From Vitis vinifera (lineage: Eukaryota; Streptophyta; Magnoliopsida; Vitales; Vitaceae): a stretch of 64,000 nucleotides of DNA. The notes under the pieces were generated by a model. It did not search any database. It was not told the DNA's origin and was given only the letters and a program-made list of their open reading frames with translations. This document shows, one piece after another, positions 48,546 to 59,622 of this stretch. The DNA is taken from assembly GCF_030704535.1 (NCBI RefSeq), contig NC_081806.1, forward strand, positions 4,165,001-4,229,000, read 5' to 3'. Position 1 is the stretch's first letter; each line of letters starts with the position of its first letter. The translations under genes were made by a program, and so were the position numbers.

Positions 48546-49524
48546 TGATTTCATAGCTGTCAATCTCCTCTTCGTACCATCATCATTCTCCATCAACCAA
48601 CCTTCCCAGATTCACAGTCTTAAAGCCTGATAGTCTCTTTCAAGGGAAAACAGAGGAACAAGGGAATAGAAATAGGAACAGAGCAGGGAGCATTTTTAAC
48701 GAATATGTTAAACCCATTTCATTATTTATCCATGAGTTTAACAATCAGTGGGTTAAGATGGAAGAATTTTGCTGGGGGTAAGACATTAAAAACGCAGCAA
48801 ACTCTTCAAATATTAAACTAATAAACATCAAAGCACAGCAACCCAACAAACAGAGTAGCAATCACAGAGCATGAGACATAAGAGAATGAAAAATGAAAGT
48901 GCACAGGAAAGCCATAACAACCATACCTGAAAGCCTCTTCTTCAACCAGGTGTCTTGGGTTGCAACTCCCTGCTCTGTCTCCGGTAAGCGCTCAGCTCAT
49001 AATCCCTCTCGAAGATCTCTGCTCCATACTATGGTTCCTTCCTTACCCTCAAACTCTTTCCTCTCACAAAAATAACCCTCAGCAAAACTTGCCTCACGCA
49101 GCTTACTCCTTTCCCCCTCTCTTTCTCCTCACTTGCCTCACAAGCTAGCCAGCCACCGGAATACCTCTCTCTCACCCTCGTCTGTTTCTTCCTCTCCCCT
49201 CAAAATATCCCTGCCGCCCTCAAAAGCACCTTCCCCTCTCTCATACGCTCCTCTAGTTTTCTGCCCCTAGCTCCAAACCCCTACTCTCTTATACGCTCCT
49301 CTCTGCAGCTACGCTCCTCCATAACAGAAACGTACCTCTCCCGAATATTCATCTCCAGGTGTCACATTCTGATTGTCCATCAACTCCACTGATTCCACAA
49401 CAACCAACCAGGAGGCAACATTTGGCTCCTAGAGAGCCCTCCACTTGTCATCTTAAGAGCCCAACACCTGTCAAAGAGAGTAACCTGCAGAGATACAAAA
49501 GAGAGCCCCAAATGGGGGTCTACA

Positions 49525-51065
49525 GAGTAGCATTTTCTTTTTCGAAAGCTATGTTTATTAATGCGCAACTTCATTATAATTTTTTTTATTTTTAATAAAT
49601 TTAAAAGAAATTTAACATAAATGATTAAATACAATTTTTTATGAAAAATATATTTTATTTTATTTTATATAAATAAAAATTTTAGAATTTTAATAAAGTA
49701 AAATGTTAGAACCATAATAAGTTTTTATCTTTTTAAAATAAAAATATTAAACATTTTAACTAAAAAGAAAAAAAAAAAGTGAAAACTACATTCAAGTAAG
49801 AATTGTAAGCAAAAAGTAAAAAAAAAAGAATTCATGATAATTGATTTTCAATTTCACATGAAAATTTAAAATTAAAAAAAGAAAGAAACAATAAAATAAT
49901 ATGATAAATGTATTTTTATTTAATCTATAATAAGATATATCAAATAAATAAATATTTTATTTAATATAATATATAAAATATTATATTCTAAAACTCTTTG
50001 TACATTAATTTTATCTCATTAAGTATTTGTCATATATTATTATTATTATATGTTTAAAGTGCTTCTAAATAATTAAAATTAATAACCATGAAAAAGTGCA
50101 AGAGTGAACAAAAATGAAACTTTAAAAAATATTGATTATTTTATAGGTAAAATGAAGAAAAAAAAAAAACATGTCAACCTTAAAAGCAAATGACATCTTT
50201 TGGCTTGTCATTTCAAGGTTTAAAAAAAAAAAAAAAAAAAAAACAAATGGGTTAATCTATGTAAGAAGGATAAAGGAATAAATGACAATTGTGAACTTCT
50301 AATAGATGCTTGTTTATTAGATCATTTTTTAAAAGTTCTTAAATATTCTATATTTTATAAGTAATGCACCTTTACATAATTTACCCTATAATTTCTTACT
50401 CTTCTCAAAGAGGGCCCTAAATCATTTTAATTGTTTATACCGTTAAATAGGTTGATTCAATGAATTTTGCTTTCTTCAAAAAATAAAAAAATAAAAAATC
50501 TACAACTAATTTGATTGCCTTTTGAAAAAAAAAATATATTTTGAATTAATATTAAGTTAAACAGTATACATGTTGTATTTGTTTTCATAGATGGTGGTGT
50601 GTTAATTAATTAATTTATTTTTTATTTTGTCTTGCATACTGTACTTATTAGAGGAGAACTCTGGACCTCAAAGTTGAGGAGATGACATAAAAAGGTAAAG
50701 ACAACTTTTTGTAAAGAGACCAAACTTTTTGTAGAAAATGAAATATTAAAATCAAAATTTTAAAACACCGGTGGGTAAAGAGTCCCTTTTTGACTAGACA
50801 AAGTCTTCCTAAATATGTCACTTCCAAAGAAAAATAGGTTATAGCACAAGGTTTAAGACTAAAATCTTTGATTGTAAAAAACATTTTAATATCATAAAAT
50901 CTACTACAATTTAGTCTTAAAATGTACATGGAATTTGATAATTTAGTAGCAACCTTTATAAACATAAATTATATAAAAACAAAGATGAGAGGGCTAACAT
51001 CATTTTTGAAAATTACAAAATTATAAATATTGAGAAAGAGTCGGATAGTGAGATAGAATCCATAA
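49525..51065. other. AT-rich intergenic
   Basis: Poly-A tracts (for example 50222-50242) and low-complexity sequence. 50640-50990 has weakly protein-like plus-strand words that might be a leftward extension of the pararetrovirus fossil at 51.6-54.2 kb, but I cannot confirm that. Confidence 0.35.
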
Positions 51066-51370
51066 GGCTATGTTTGGTTGGTAGAAAGTTTGAAAGAAAA
51101 TACGAAGAAAAATAGAAAGAAAAAAAAAGTAAATAAGAAATAAAAAATAAATTTAATATCAATAAGTTATTTTTATATTCTATCTTAAACTCATTTCACT
51201 TATTTAACTTTTTTTATGTAAAGATTAAATAATTTAAAAATATTTAAATTTCTTATTAATTTTTATTATATTTGATTTTCTTTCATATTTTTCATAGTAA
51301 AATCAAATATAAGAAAATCATTTTCTTTAATATATTTTTTTCTTAGTACTTTCAAGAACCAAATATAACC
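51066..51370. mobile_element. MITE with CTATGTTTGGTT ends
   Basis: Left end ggctatgtttggttggtaga and right end tttcaagaaccaaatataacc; same family and layout as 13067-13391. Confidence 0.55.
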
Positions 51371-51639
51371 ACAATTGAAGACATTTTTTTTTTTTTTGTT
51401 AAATATAGGAACAATAGAAAACTTATATAAAAATTTAGAACTAATTAACATAATACATGCAAGAAGAATGTAGTGATCCAACATTATTAATAAAACAAAT
51501 AGACCATGAAAATTTTGTTGGCATAATGTGTAAAAATTACACATATAGTTAAACTACTTTATAAAACCAATATGATAAAAAAAAAAAAAAAAAAAACCCT
51601 CATAGATATAGAGACAATAAATTAATTTATTAATTTATT

Positions 51640-54170
51640 ATTCAACCAAAAATTGAAGAAAAAATGGAAACGATTCTAGAACAATTAATATGGAAGTTAG
51701 AACTAATTTTAGTGTACTCATGCTTATAAATTTAATAAAATTATACTTTTTATGAACAACTCAAGATGATGTAAATGAACCCGTGATATATTTCCATAAA
51801 TTAGAACATTTGAAATTATGTAATATGTCTTATATAAAATAATATGAATAAAAATTTAGGAAATATACTATTCTTGATAGAGTAGATAAAATACATGAAT
51901 ATTTAAACAAATATATATTAAAAATACAAGGAGTACCTCTAAGACATAGATTATGGAATGAATTTTTAACCGTTGAATATAAAAACTCTCATTCTATATG
52001 ATCTAAAATAGCATTTGTAAAAAAAAAAAAATGATTTGAAAAAGAATGCATATAAGAAATAAGATATAAATCAATAACTTTGTAGAGAATTGCATATAAG
52101 AAAAAATTTAGATATAAGATGTAGAGAATATAACTTTACAAAAAACCAAGAAAAACAATAAATTTTTTAGAAGAAAGTTAAAAACTTATTACAAAAAAAA
52201 CAATATTTCCAATAAGATATAAAAAAACATAGAAAGTTTTAAACTAAAAAGAAAAATAAACAAAGAGAGAAAAAGAAAATATAAATGTTATTCGTGTGAC
52301 CAAGAAGATTAGATAAGACCAAAATATATTGAAATTAAAAAACTACCAACAGAACAAAGTAGAAAATTTTAAGTAAAAAATAACATAATAAAAGAATACC
52401 AAATAAATAGTGAGGAAGAACTTATTAGTGAATTAGATTTTGAAAATGGAAATTTAACTACGTAAAATTTAGATGATTATGATAGTGAAACTGAAGATGA
52501 TGAAATTTATCTGGTTATAGAAAAAAAAAATTAACCTAAGAAAACTCCTTTAATTTTAAAAAACCTTATACAACTTTAACAAAGTGAAATAAACCCTTAT
52601 ACTTTTTGGAAAGATTTAGAGATAATAACAAAGAAGAACGCCCCTATGAAGGAATTAACAAAAATGATTCAAACTCAAAAAAATAGAAGAACTAATAAAT
52701 CTTGTAGATACAACCATACAAATAAAAGAACAGATTATATGAAAAATAAGTTAAGTCTATTATATTTCTAACAACGATTAAACTAAAAACCTTAGAATTA
52801 AAAATAGATGTTATGTTATATATTGGAGTTAGTAAAAATATTTAATTTAAAACCTTAATACCTCAAAAAGACCAATAAACATTAACTTAACCAGAAGAAT
52901 TAATTCTATAACCAAGAAAAACTAACGATAACTAAGTATATATTGAATATACTAATTATAATTGATAATATAATCTTAGTATTGCCATAAAACCTATCTT
53001 GTAACTATAGTAAGTTTATATCATTTTATTTTAGGATTGAATTTTATTCATTCTTTATTTGAAAACATAATGATACAAAATAACCAAGTTAATTTTAATC
53101 CTAAACCACAATAATTGTTTATACAAATATAGAAAATACATTGACCAAATCTTATAATTTAATCTCTCATCAAATCAATAAAATGGAAAAACAAGAAGAT
53201 AGTATAATAAAAAGTTATTTACAACAACTAAATTAAAAAGAAAAAAAAAACACTTTTATCTCATATAGAAAATATGAAAATCATTGGTGAAAACCCTAAA
53301 GAATATTAGACTGGAATTAAAACAATTTTTAAAATACCAATCAAAAACCCATATTCGAGAATAAAAACAATAGACATAACATCTAATCTCATTGACACAA
53401 AAGAGTTTAAAACCCAAATAGAAGAATTATTACAAAATAATCTCATTAGACAATGTTTTAATTCTCATAAATCATTAGTCTTTTTAGTTAAAAATTATAA
53501 TGAAGAAAAACAAGTAAAAACTAAGGTAATAATTAATTATAAAATATTAAATAATGATGATGCTTATAAAATACCAAATAAAGACTCTTCAATTAATTTT
53601 ATTCAAGGTTGTAAATATTTTTTTTAGTTAGATTGTAAAAGTGGATTTTGGTAAATTAAATTAGATAAAGAAAGCAAACCATAAACAATACTTTCATGTC
53701 CTTGTGGATTATATGAATAGAATGTGATGTTATTTATACTAAAAATTGTGTCATAAATATTTCAATGAAAATAAAAATTCTAATATAATGTAACGTCTTT
53801 TGATATCACCTTTATTTCAAATTAAAAAATTAGTGGTACCCACCTACCATCATGTATATGTAAAACATGAAAAAGAACCATTAATTCTATAACAAAGACC
53901 AAAATGGGAAATGACTCATCCTAATGATTTTTTTGAATTTTATAATAGATATAAACCCTTTCAAATATATGAACTTAGACCAATCAAAAATAAATTATTT
54001 TATCTTATTAGTAAAACAAAAATCATGTTCATTTGGAAAAATCAACCTTTAGAATTTATAATACTTCCAAAGCTTATTATAACTTTTGAAGAAGAAAACT
54101 TTATAACCAAGTTGACCAAAACATTACTAGACCATCTTCTTATTTCAACCATAACATAGGCTTTTGGAAA
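51640..54170 (+). mobile_element. Endogenous caulimovirid (pararetrovirus) fossil, heavily decayed
   Basis: A coat-protein-type zinc finger (CYSCDQED with basic flanks) lies near 52.28 kb and an acidic stretch follows. A reverse-transcriptase region lies at about 53.3-53.8 kb with the family's order: IEELLQNNLIRQ, VFLVKNYNEE, VIINYKILNND, DCKSGFW and SCPCGLYE. These words fit the Caulimoviridae, as in the florendovirus-like copies known to be common in grape. The element is old, fragmentary and has many breaks; no intact ORF remains. The left limit is uncertain (possibly from 50.65 kb). Its right end lies about 200 bp from the broken CYP76 copy. Confidence 0.7.
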
Positions 54171-54363
54171 ATCTCAATGATTAAAGTTGTCAGAATATGC
54201 AAAATACAATAAAATCATGATAAAAAAGCGATAACAAAGAAAATGTCAATAATGACGACTCTAAAGTAATAACTGCAAATTCAACTATAAATCTAAAGTA
54301 GAAGGAAAAGATCTATTATATTCAAATGGTCTTATCAACTTGTTGAACAGAGACTATGTTGAA

Positions 54364-56325
54364 CAGAAAGTGCAAGAGCTTCTTGCGAATGTTGAACAGA
54401 GATGCCAAGCTGGTGGTCCTGTAGATATAGGCCGAGAAGCTTTTAGAACTAGTCTCAACTTGTTATCCAACGCCATATTTTCTGTGGATCTTGTTGATCC
54501 AATTTCTGAGACTGCACAAGAGTTTAAAGAGTTGGTGCGTGGTGTGATGGAGGAAGCTGGGAAACCCAACTTGGTAGATTATTTTCCAGTGCTCAGACAG
54601 ATTGATCCACAAGGTATAAGGCGTGGTTTGACAATTTATTTTGGAAGGATGATTGAGATCTTTGATAGAATGATCAAGCGACGGTTACGGTTAAGAAAAA
54701 TGCAAGGTTCAATAGCTAGCAGTGATGTGTTAGACATTCTTCTCAACATCAGTGAAGATAACAGCAATGAGATTGAAAGAAGTCATATGGAACATTTGTT
54801 ATTGGTTAGTATCTTCTATATCTATCAAAATTTTCTTTCTTCTTCCTTGCTCCATATTCCGCTATGAATTTGGTTTGGTTTTTAATGATTCAAATAGCAG
54901 TTGGCCAAATAAACACTATATTCAGGCCTATTAAGGCACTCAGAGACTATGTTACAGGACTTATTTGTTGCGGGGACTGACACAACTTCGAGCACATTGG
55001 AATGGGCAATGGCAGATGTGGGGACCCCTCCCTCCGAGAACATGTGGCACGCATTTTGCAGTGACACGTGACACGCATCTTACAGTGATACATGACACTA
55101 ATTGTCATCCGAATCACCCTTATCCGGATCTTCCTATAAAGCACACATGACACGCTTTTCCGAACTACCTCAAGGAAGATTAAACGACATTTATAAACGT
55201 ATCATCCGGACGGCTTACACAATACATCCGGATGATCAACATATGCAATCCGGATACAATGGTCCGAATTATTGACTGAAGTAAGCAAGTCTCACACGTT
55301 ACCACAACAGCCTGTCATGGCTCACGTTCCGCCACCTGCAGGGTGAGAGGACAGGATGAAGTGACAACAAGTCACTTCCTACGATCATTCCACATGATCA
55401 CTTCCCACGATCTCTGACAGCCGCATCACCTGCCACGATCCCTGTCAGCCGCCCGTAGGGTGATGATGGTCATGCTGCCATCTAATGTCATCATGACAAC
55501 ATAAAATATCTCCCCACCATTAATGAGAAGAACAGTGCTCCTGAAACTATATATATCAACCTTCACACAAAGAGGAAGGTAAACTGAGTATACCTAATAA
55601 AAGGCCAACTGATTTATCTCTCTCCCAAACCATGGCTAACAAAACCATCGGAGGGTGCATCCGGATGCCCTTTTTGCAGGTACAACGACTGAATCAAGAA
55701 CCTATTTTGGTTGAGGTCGCGCATCCATCCATTTGACAACTACGTGGAACACCAGGAGCGCGAGGTATCAACAGCAGAGCTGCTATACAACCCTGAAAAA
55801 CTTTTGAAAGCCCGAATGGAACTCCTGCAAACCATCGGCCAAGACAAACAGGTTAAAGAATCAGACATCACTCGACTCCCTTACGTGCAAGCGGTGGTGA
55901 AAGAAACCTTCCGATTGCACCCAGCAGTTCCATTTTTACTCCCACGCAGAGTTGAAGAGGACACAGATATACAAGGGTTCACAGTCCCAAAGAACGCACA
56001 GGTGCTGGTGAACGCATGGGCTATAGGTCGAGACCCGAACACATGGGAGAACCCCAACTCATTTGTGCCAGAGAGGTTCTTGGGGTTGGACATGGACGTG
56101 AAGGGCCAGAATTTTGAGCTGATTCCGTTTGGTGCTGGCAGGAGAATCTGTCCTGGGCTGCCATTGGCAATCCGGATGGTTCACTTGATGCTGGCCTCGC
56201 TCATTCACTCCTATGATTGGAAACTTGAAGATGGGGTGACACCGGAAAACATGAACATGGAAGAAAGTTTTGGACTTTCCTTACAGAAGGCTCAGCCCCT
56301 GCAAGCTCTACCTGTACGGGTTTGA
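54364..56325 (+). pseudogene. CYP76 pseudogene, no N-terminus, solo LTR in exon 2
   Basis: Exon 1 survives only from codon 152 of the family (54364-54804, KVQELLANVEQ onward) and ends at the normal donor. The first 151 codons, including membrane anchor and proline hinge, and the upstream block are absent; the sequence to the left is unrelated AT-rich DNA and a virus fossil. Exon 2 begins at 54958 and is split after 59 nt by a 757-bp solo LTR (55017-55773), resuming at 55779 after the duplicated gcaga. The two exon-2 pieces add up to 606 nt, exactly the intact length, and ExxR, PERF and heme loop FGAGRRICPG are still readable. So the insertion is clean and the remainder little decayed. Most similar to the gene at 59623-61276. 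No functional P450 is possible. Confidence 0.92.
55017..55773. mobile_element. Solo LTR in CYP76 exon 2
   Basis: 757 bp starting TGTGGGGACC and ending TATCAACA, between perfect 5-bp duplications gcaga (55012-55016 and 55774-55778). It contains a TATA-like actatatatat (about 55545) and a polyadenylation-like cctaataaaag (about 55590). No internal region, so it is the product of LTR-LTR recombination. Family (Gypsy or Copia) not determined. Confidence 0.88.
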
Positions 56326-58620
56326 AGTTGTTGATCTTGTGTGCTGAAGTAATGTCCTGATTCTTTCAGTGCTCTCCTGGGTTTCAGGCTGTGTTGTCAT
56401 TAACTAGACATGTCAGTCCAGTTCGTGTTAAATAAACAAGTAAATCTTTCAAATTTCCAATCTAAATGGCTATCAAATATGCATGCTTCCATTCATAGCA
56501 GCAGAGGTTATCTTTATATTTTTCAATTGAAGTGTCAATCTTCGTTCATAAATGTTTGTTCCTCGTATGGAGAATGCCAATGAAAAAACAAATTCCGTGC
56601 TCTCTAAAAAGAAACTCTCCATCTACTCTCATATCTCTTCACTTTCAGAGCTTCTATTATGATCGGTTGGACAGAAGGTTGAACCTTTGGTTTTTTTTTC
56701 TTTTTTTCTTTTTTGTTAACAGAGACTTGAGGCTGCCCAAGTGGAGGGAGGAGAGAGAGGCTCTCTAGTAATTTTCAAATCAAATAAAAAATCAATTTTA
56801 AATAATTATTTTCAAATCAAAACCAAATATCAAAAAATAAAAACCAAAAAGTGAACCCATGTCAGCCAGGGTTCACAATGAATCTAAGAAATTTTAAAAC
56901 AAGCAGCATGAAGCTCAAAAATCAACTCAATTACTATCAACATTTATTAAGGTTGAAAAACACACAATTATATTTTTTCGAAATTTCGCTTTATGTTAAT
57001 AAACTTTAAATCAAATAATGTTTGATGTGTTGAATTCTATTTTTAAACTAAAAAATTAAACCAATTAATAGTAGAATTTGCAGTATTATAAATTATAATT
57101 GACTCATTCTCTTATGACATACAAATGGGTCATACTAGACTTCAACCATTCATGGATGGGCTGGTAGGCTCGGGCCACCCTAAGTTAAGCCTCGGTTAGG
57201 GCTAAGACATTTGAAAATAAAAATAATATAAAAGTAGGTTTGATGGTTTGTATATCAAATTTTCAATCCATGTCTAGTATTTTTCCCGTATATCAAGTAT
57301 AATATTTATAATTTTTCATTTTAATCCTCTGGTCTCACTTGGCCCAGCCATGGGTCGGTATTTGGCTTAAAATTTTCAAAATGGAAGTGGAAGTGAATGG
57401 AATTTTTTCTGTAAATTTTTAAAATAAAAAATTAAAGTGATAAATATATTTAAAAAATAAAAATAAAATAATATAAATTAAAAGTAAAAAACTTTAGTGC
57501 CAATTGGAGTGTAGTGTGTTAACTACAAAAATTATTGAAAAAAACTAAGTTTTGACACAAAATTTTGAAAAAGAAAAAAGAATTTTTTTTTAGAAAATCA
57601 TTAAAATTTTATATATTTTAATTAAATATAAATAATATCTAAACATATATAACATAATGAATATTTTTAAATTACGGATTAAAATATAAAAAAATAGTAA
57701 AAACTAAACTAATCATAACTGAAAAAATTATTAGTCCACGATTTAATATTCGAACTACAGTTGATCCAGTAATATAATAAATTTATAATTTATATATTAT
57801 TAAAATTAAAAATAATTATAAAATTTTTAAATATATATATAAATAAATTAAAAATGAATAATATTTATTTTTAATATTTTATATTATCAAAATAAATCAT
57901 GTATAAGTATAAAAGTATTAATATTTTAAATTTTATTAAATGAAATATGTATATTAATATTTAAATGTGAATATATTGAAAAAAAAAAAGAAAAAAAAAT
58001 TCATTTGTTTAATTTTAAATAAATTTCTAATTTTAAAAATATTATATGGTTTTTATTTAATATTATAAAGTTTTTTAGAAAATAATATTTTTTTTTATTT
58101 GCTATATTAGCCATTAAAAAGTGTGTAGCTGAGGGGTACCCATGTCATCTCCTGATCTCCGGTTCAAATCCTTGCAGGTGGGAATTTTTTTTTTTTCTTT
58201 GTTCTCTGGCACTGTTCGGCTTGCTCGCGTTAGCAATGAGTGAATGACTAAAATCCATACATTCATCCATCAAAGATAGCAAAGAACCACACAAAGTCTA
58301 GCACGTCTCCACTAATAAGTACAGCATGAAAGACAAAAAAAAAGACAATAAATCAACACATCATCTATGGAAACAAATACATGCGTAACGTTTAAGTTAC
58401 TATCATTCAAAATATTTTTCTTTTTGTTTTTTTTTTTAAAAAGAGTCAAATTAGTAGGAGATGTTTTGCTTTTTTCTGTTTAAAGAAAGGAAAGTCGAGC
58501 AATAGTTAGACTTTGGACATGAAACTTTTATACAAAATTCACTGAATCAACCGATTTTACAGTATAGACAATTAAAAATTTAAAAGGATCGATTGAGACG
58601 CCCTCTTTTAGACGACAAAA
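56326..58620. other. Intergenic between CYP76 pseudogene and intact gene
   Basis: 56326-56540 and 56575-56775 are duplicated after the next gene (61277-61500 and 61795-61935): shared words are tggctatcaaatatgcatgc, gagacttgaggctgcc and gtggagggaggagagaga. The middle (56.8-58.1 kb) is AT-rich filler. 58.2-58.6 kb begins the upstream unit also seen at 62.2-62.5 kb. Confidence 0.55.
58120..58185 (+). repeat. tRNA-like sequence, possible SINE relic
   Basis: Box A-like tagctgaggggt (58123-58134) and box B ggttcaaatcc (about 58162-58172) at tRNA spacing, followed by a T-run. The stems of a real tRNA do not pair, so it is taken as a relic or SINE head. Confidence 0.35.
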
Positions 58621-58719
58621 AAGATATTATATGAAGTGCAGGATAGGGGGACTATAATGTCTTCGTGTTGTAGTGGGCATATAGGCGGCTATCTCCAAAG
58701 TAGACTAGCAAAAGAAAGT

Positions 58720-59110
58720 GAGACTTGGTCTTCTTGGGCACAATTTGGTTTTGGAAAGCGAGTCGTTGTTTGGCTTCCTTCATTTTTCTTTTCTTTGATC
58801 ATTTACTTTGAGTATTGGGTCTTCATCTTGCGGGTTATTAAGCTCGCGCGTCCTTTGGAGGTGACAGGTGAAAGCGTTAGAATGACCTAGTAGGGCTTGG
58901 TCCGCCGTTTGGATACCTTTAATTTCCTTCCACTCTATTTTGAAGCTCTTCTGTTGAACATTTAGGGGCATTTTCAGGTTCTTTCCCTCGTGGATTTTTG
59001 GGTGATTCTGCTGGAGATGGAGATGAATATGGAGACGGCTCGCCCAGAGTTGGAATGGAGGAGCAAAAGGACTCGGACCTAGGTTCGTTTGCACACCAAC
59101 CACGGTTTCG
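58720..59110 (+). repeat. CYP76 upstream block, copy A
   Basis: Homologous to copy B at 62620-62970 and, inverted, to copies C and D. Shared words: gtattgggtcttcatcttgc, gaggtgacaggtga, ttggatacctttaatttcct, gcattttcaggttctttccc and ggatttttgggtgattctgc. It lies about 510 bp before the ATG of the intact gene. Confidence 0.85.
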
Positions 59111-59542
59111 TTTTCGTTTGCAAAATATCTCTCTCAAGTGGGCATCGCAAGTGGTAAAAGAAAATGGTATTTCTCTTACAAAATATCACTGTCGTATATT
59201 GTTGTTTCTTCTATCACTTGATAAGATGCGATGGAAAATTGACTTGTCTGAACTGATAATATCAGCACTTCTAGCAATTGGCACCGGTCAAAAGTTGATA
59301 GATAGTAGGAAAGTAGAATATTCCTTAATTAATTATGGGTATTTCTTTGTTTTGAAAATGAATTGTGCAAAAGATACATAAAAAATGAAAAAAGAATCTT
59401 CTTTATTAATTTTATGAAAACATTGATAAGTAACTGATTACTTAAATAACTCCATTTGAAAATAAATTGGGTTTCTCCATTTTTTTTTTCCCGGTTTTAA
59501 CAGGTGTGTATTCATAGTAACAAAGAAATTCCTGCCCGTTGG

Positions 59543-59548
59543 TATATA
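59543..59548 (+). promoter_or_regulatory. TATA box of the intact plus-strand CYP76 gene
   Basis: TATATA in gcccgttggtatataga, 75-80 bp before the ATG at 59623, and conserved before the copy at 63524. Confidence 0.7.
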
Positions 59549-59622
59549 GAGGCTGAGAAATCAAAACGTAAAGGTTGAGAGATACTGCTTGTTGGGAACC
59601 AGAGAGAAAGAGGAAGAGAGAC

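Larger units (their letters stand above)
43220..49524 (-). mobile_element. Composite element carrying fragments of several host genes
   Basis: 6305 bp between perfect 5-bp duplications gagta (43215-43219 and 49525-49529). The ends are a short inverted pair: TATGGACTCCGCATT at the left, and TGTAGACCCCCATT reading in from the right on the minus strand. The left 480 bp are homologous to the start of the element at 8524. The interior differs from that relative: it holds at least five fragments of unrelated plant genes, all on the minus strand (kelch F-box 44.8-45.05, MACPF 45.65-46.1, MED25 46.1-46.6, NYN domain 47.3-47.6, KUP/HAK transporter 47.7-48.55 kb), plus unidentified pieces, then a C/T-rich end. 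No transposase, helicase, reverse transcriptase or second LTR was seen. It may be a very large solo LTR-like unit or a non-autonomous gene-capturing element; class unresolved. Confidence 0.6.

Noticed and set aside
50648-50965. 105-codon minus-strand ORF
   Set aside because: AT-rich, Leu/Phe/Lys-dominated and without domains; the opposite strand may be a virus-derived relic, so not a host gene.
58780-59381. Conserved short ORFs in the CYP76 upstream blocks (both strands; also 62667-63025)
   Set aside because: They match between copies A and B because the DNA is duplicated; frames are not kept in copies C and D and the composition is not protein-like.
59575-59622. Upstream in-frame ATG giving a 16-residue longer P450
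   Set aside because: The extension is hydrophilic and would sit before the membrane anchor; the other intact copy has no matching extension.
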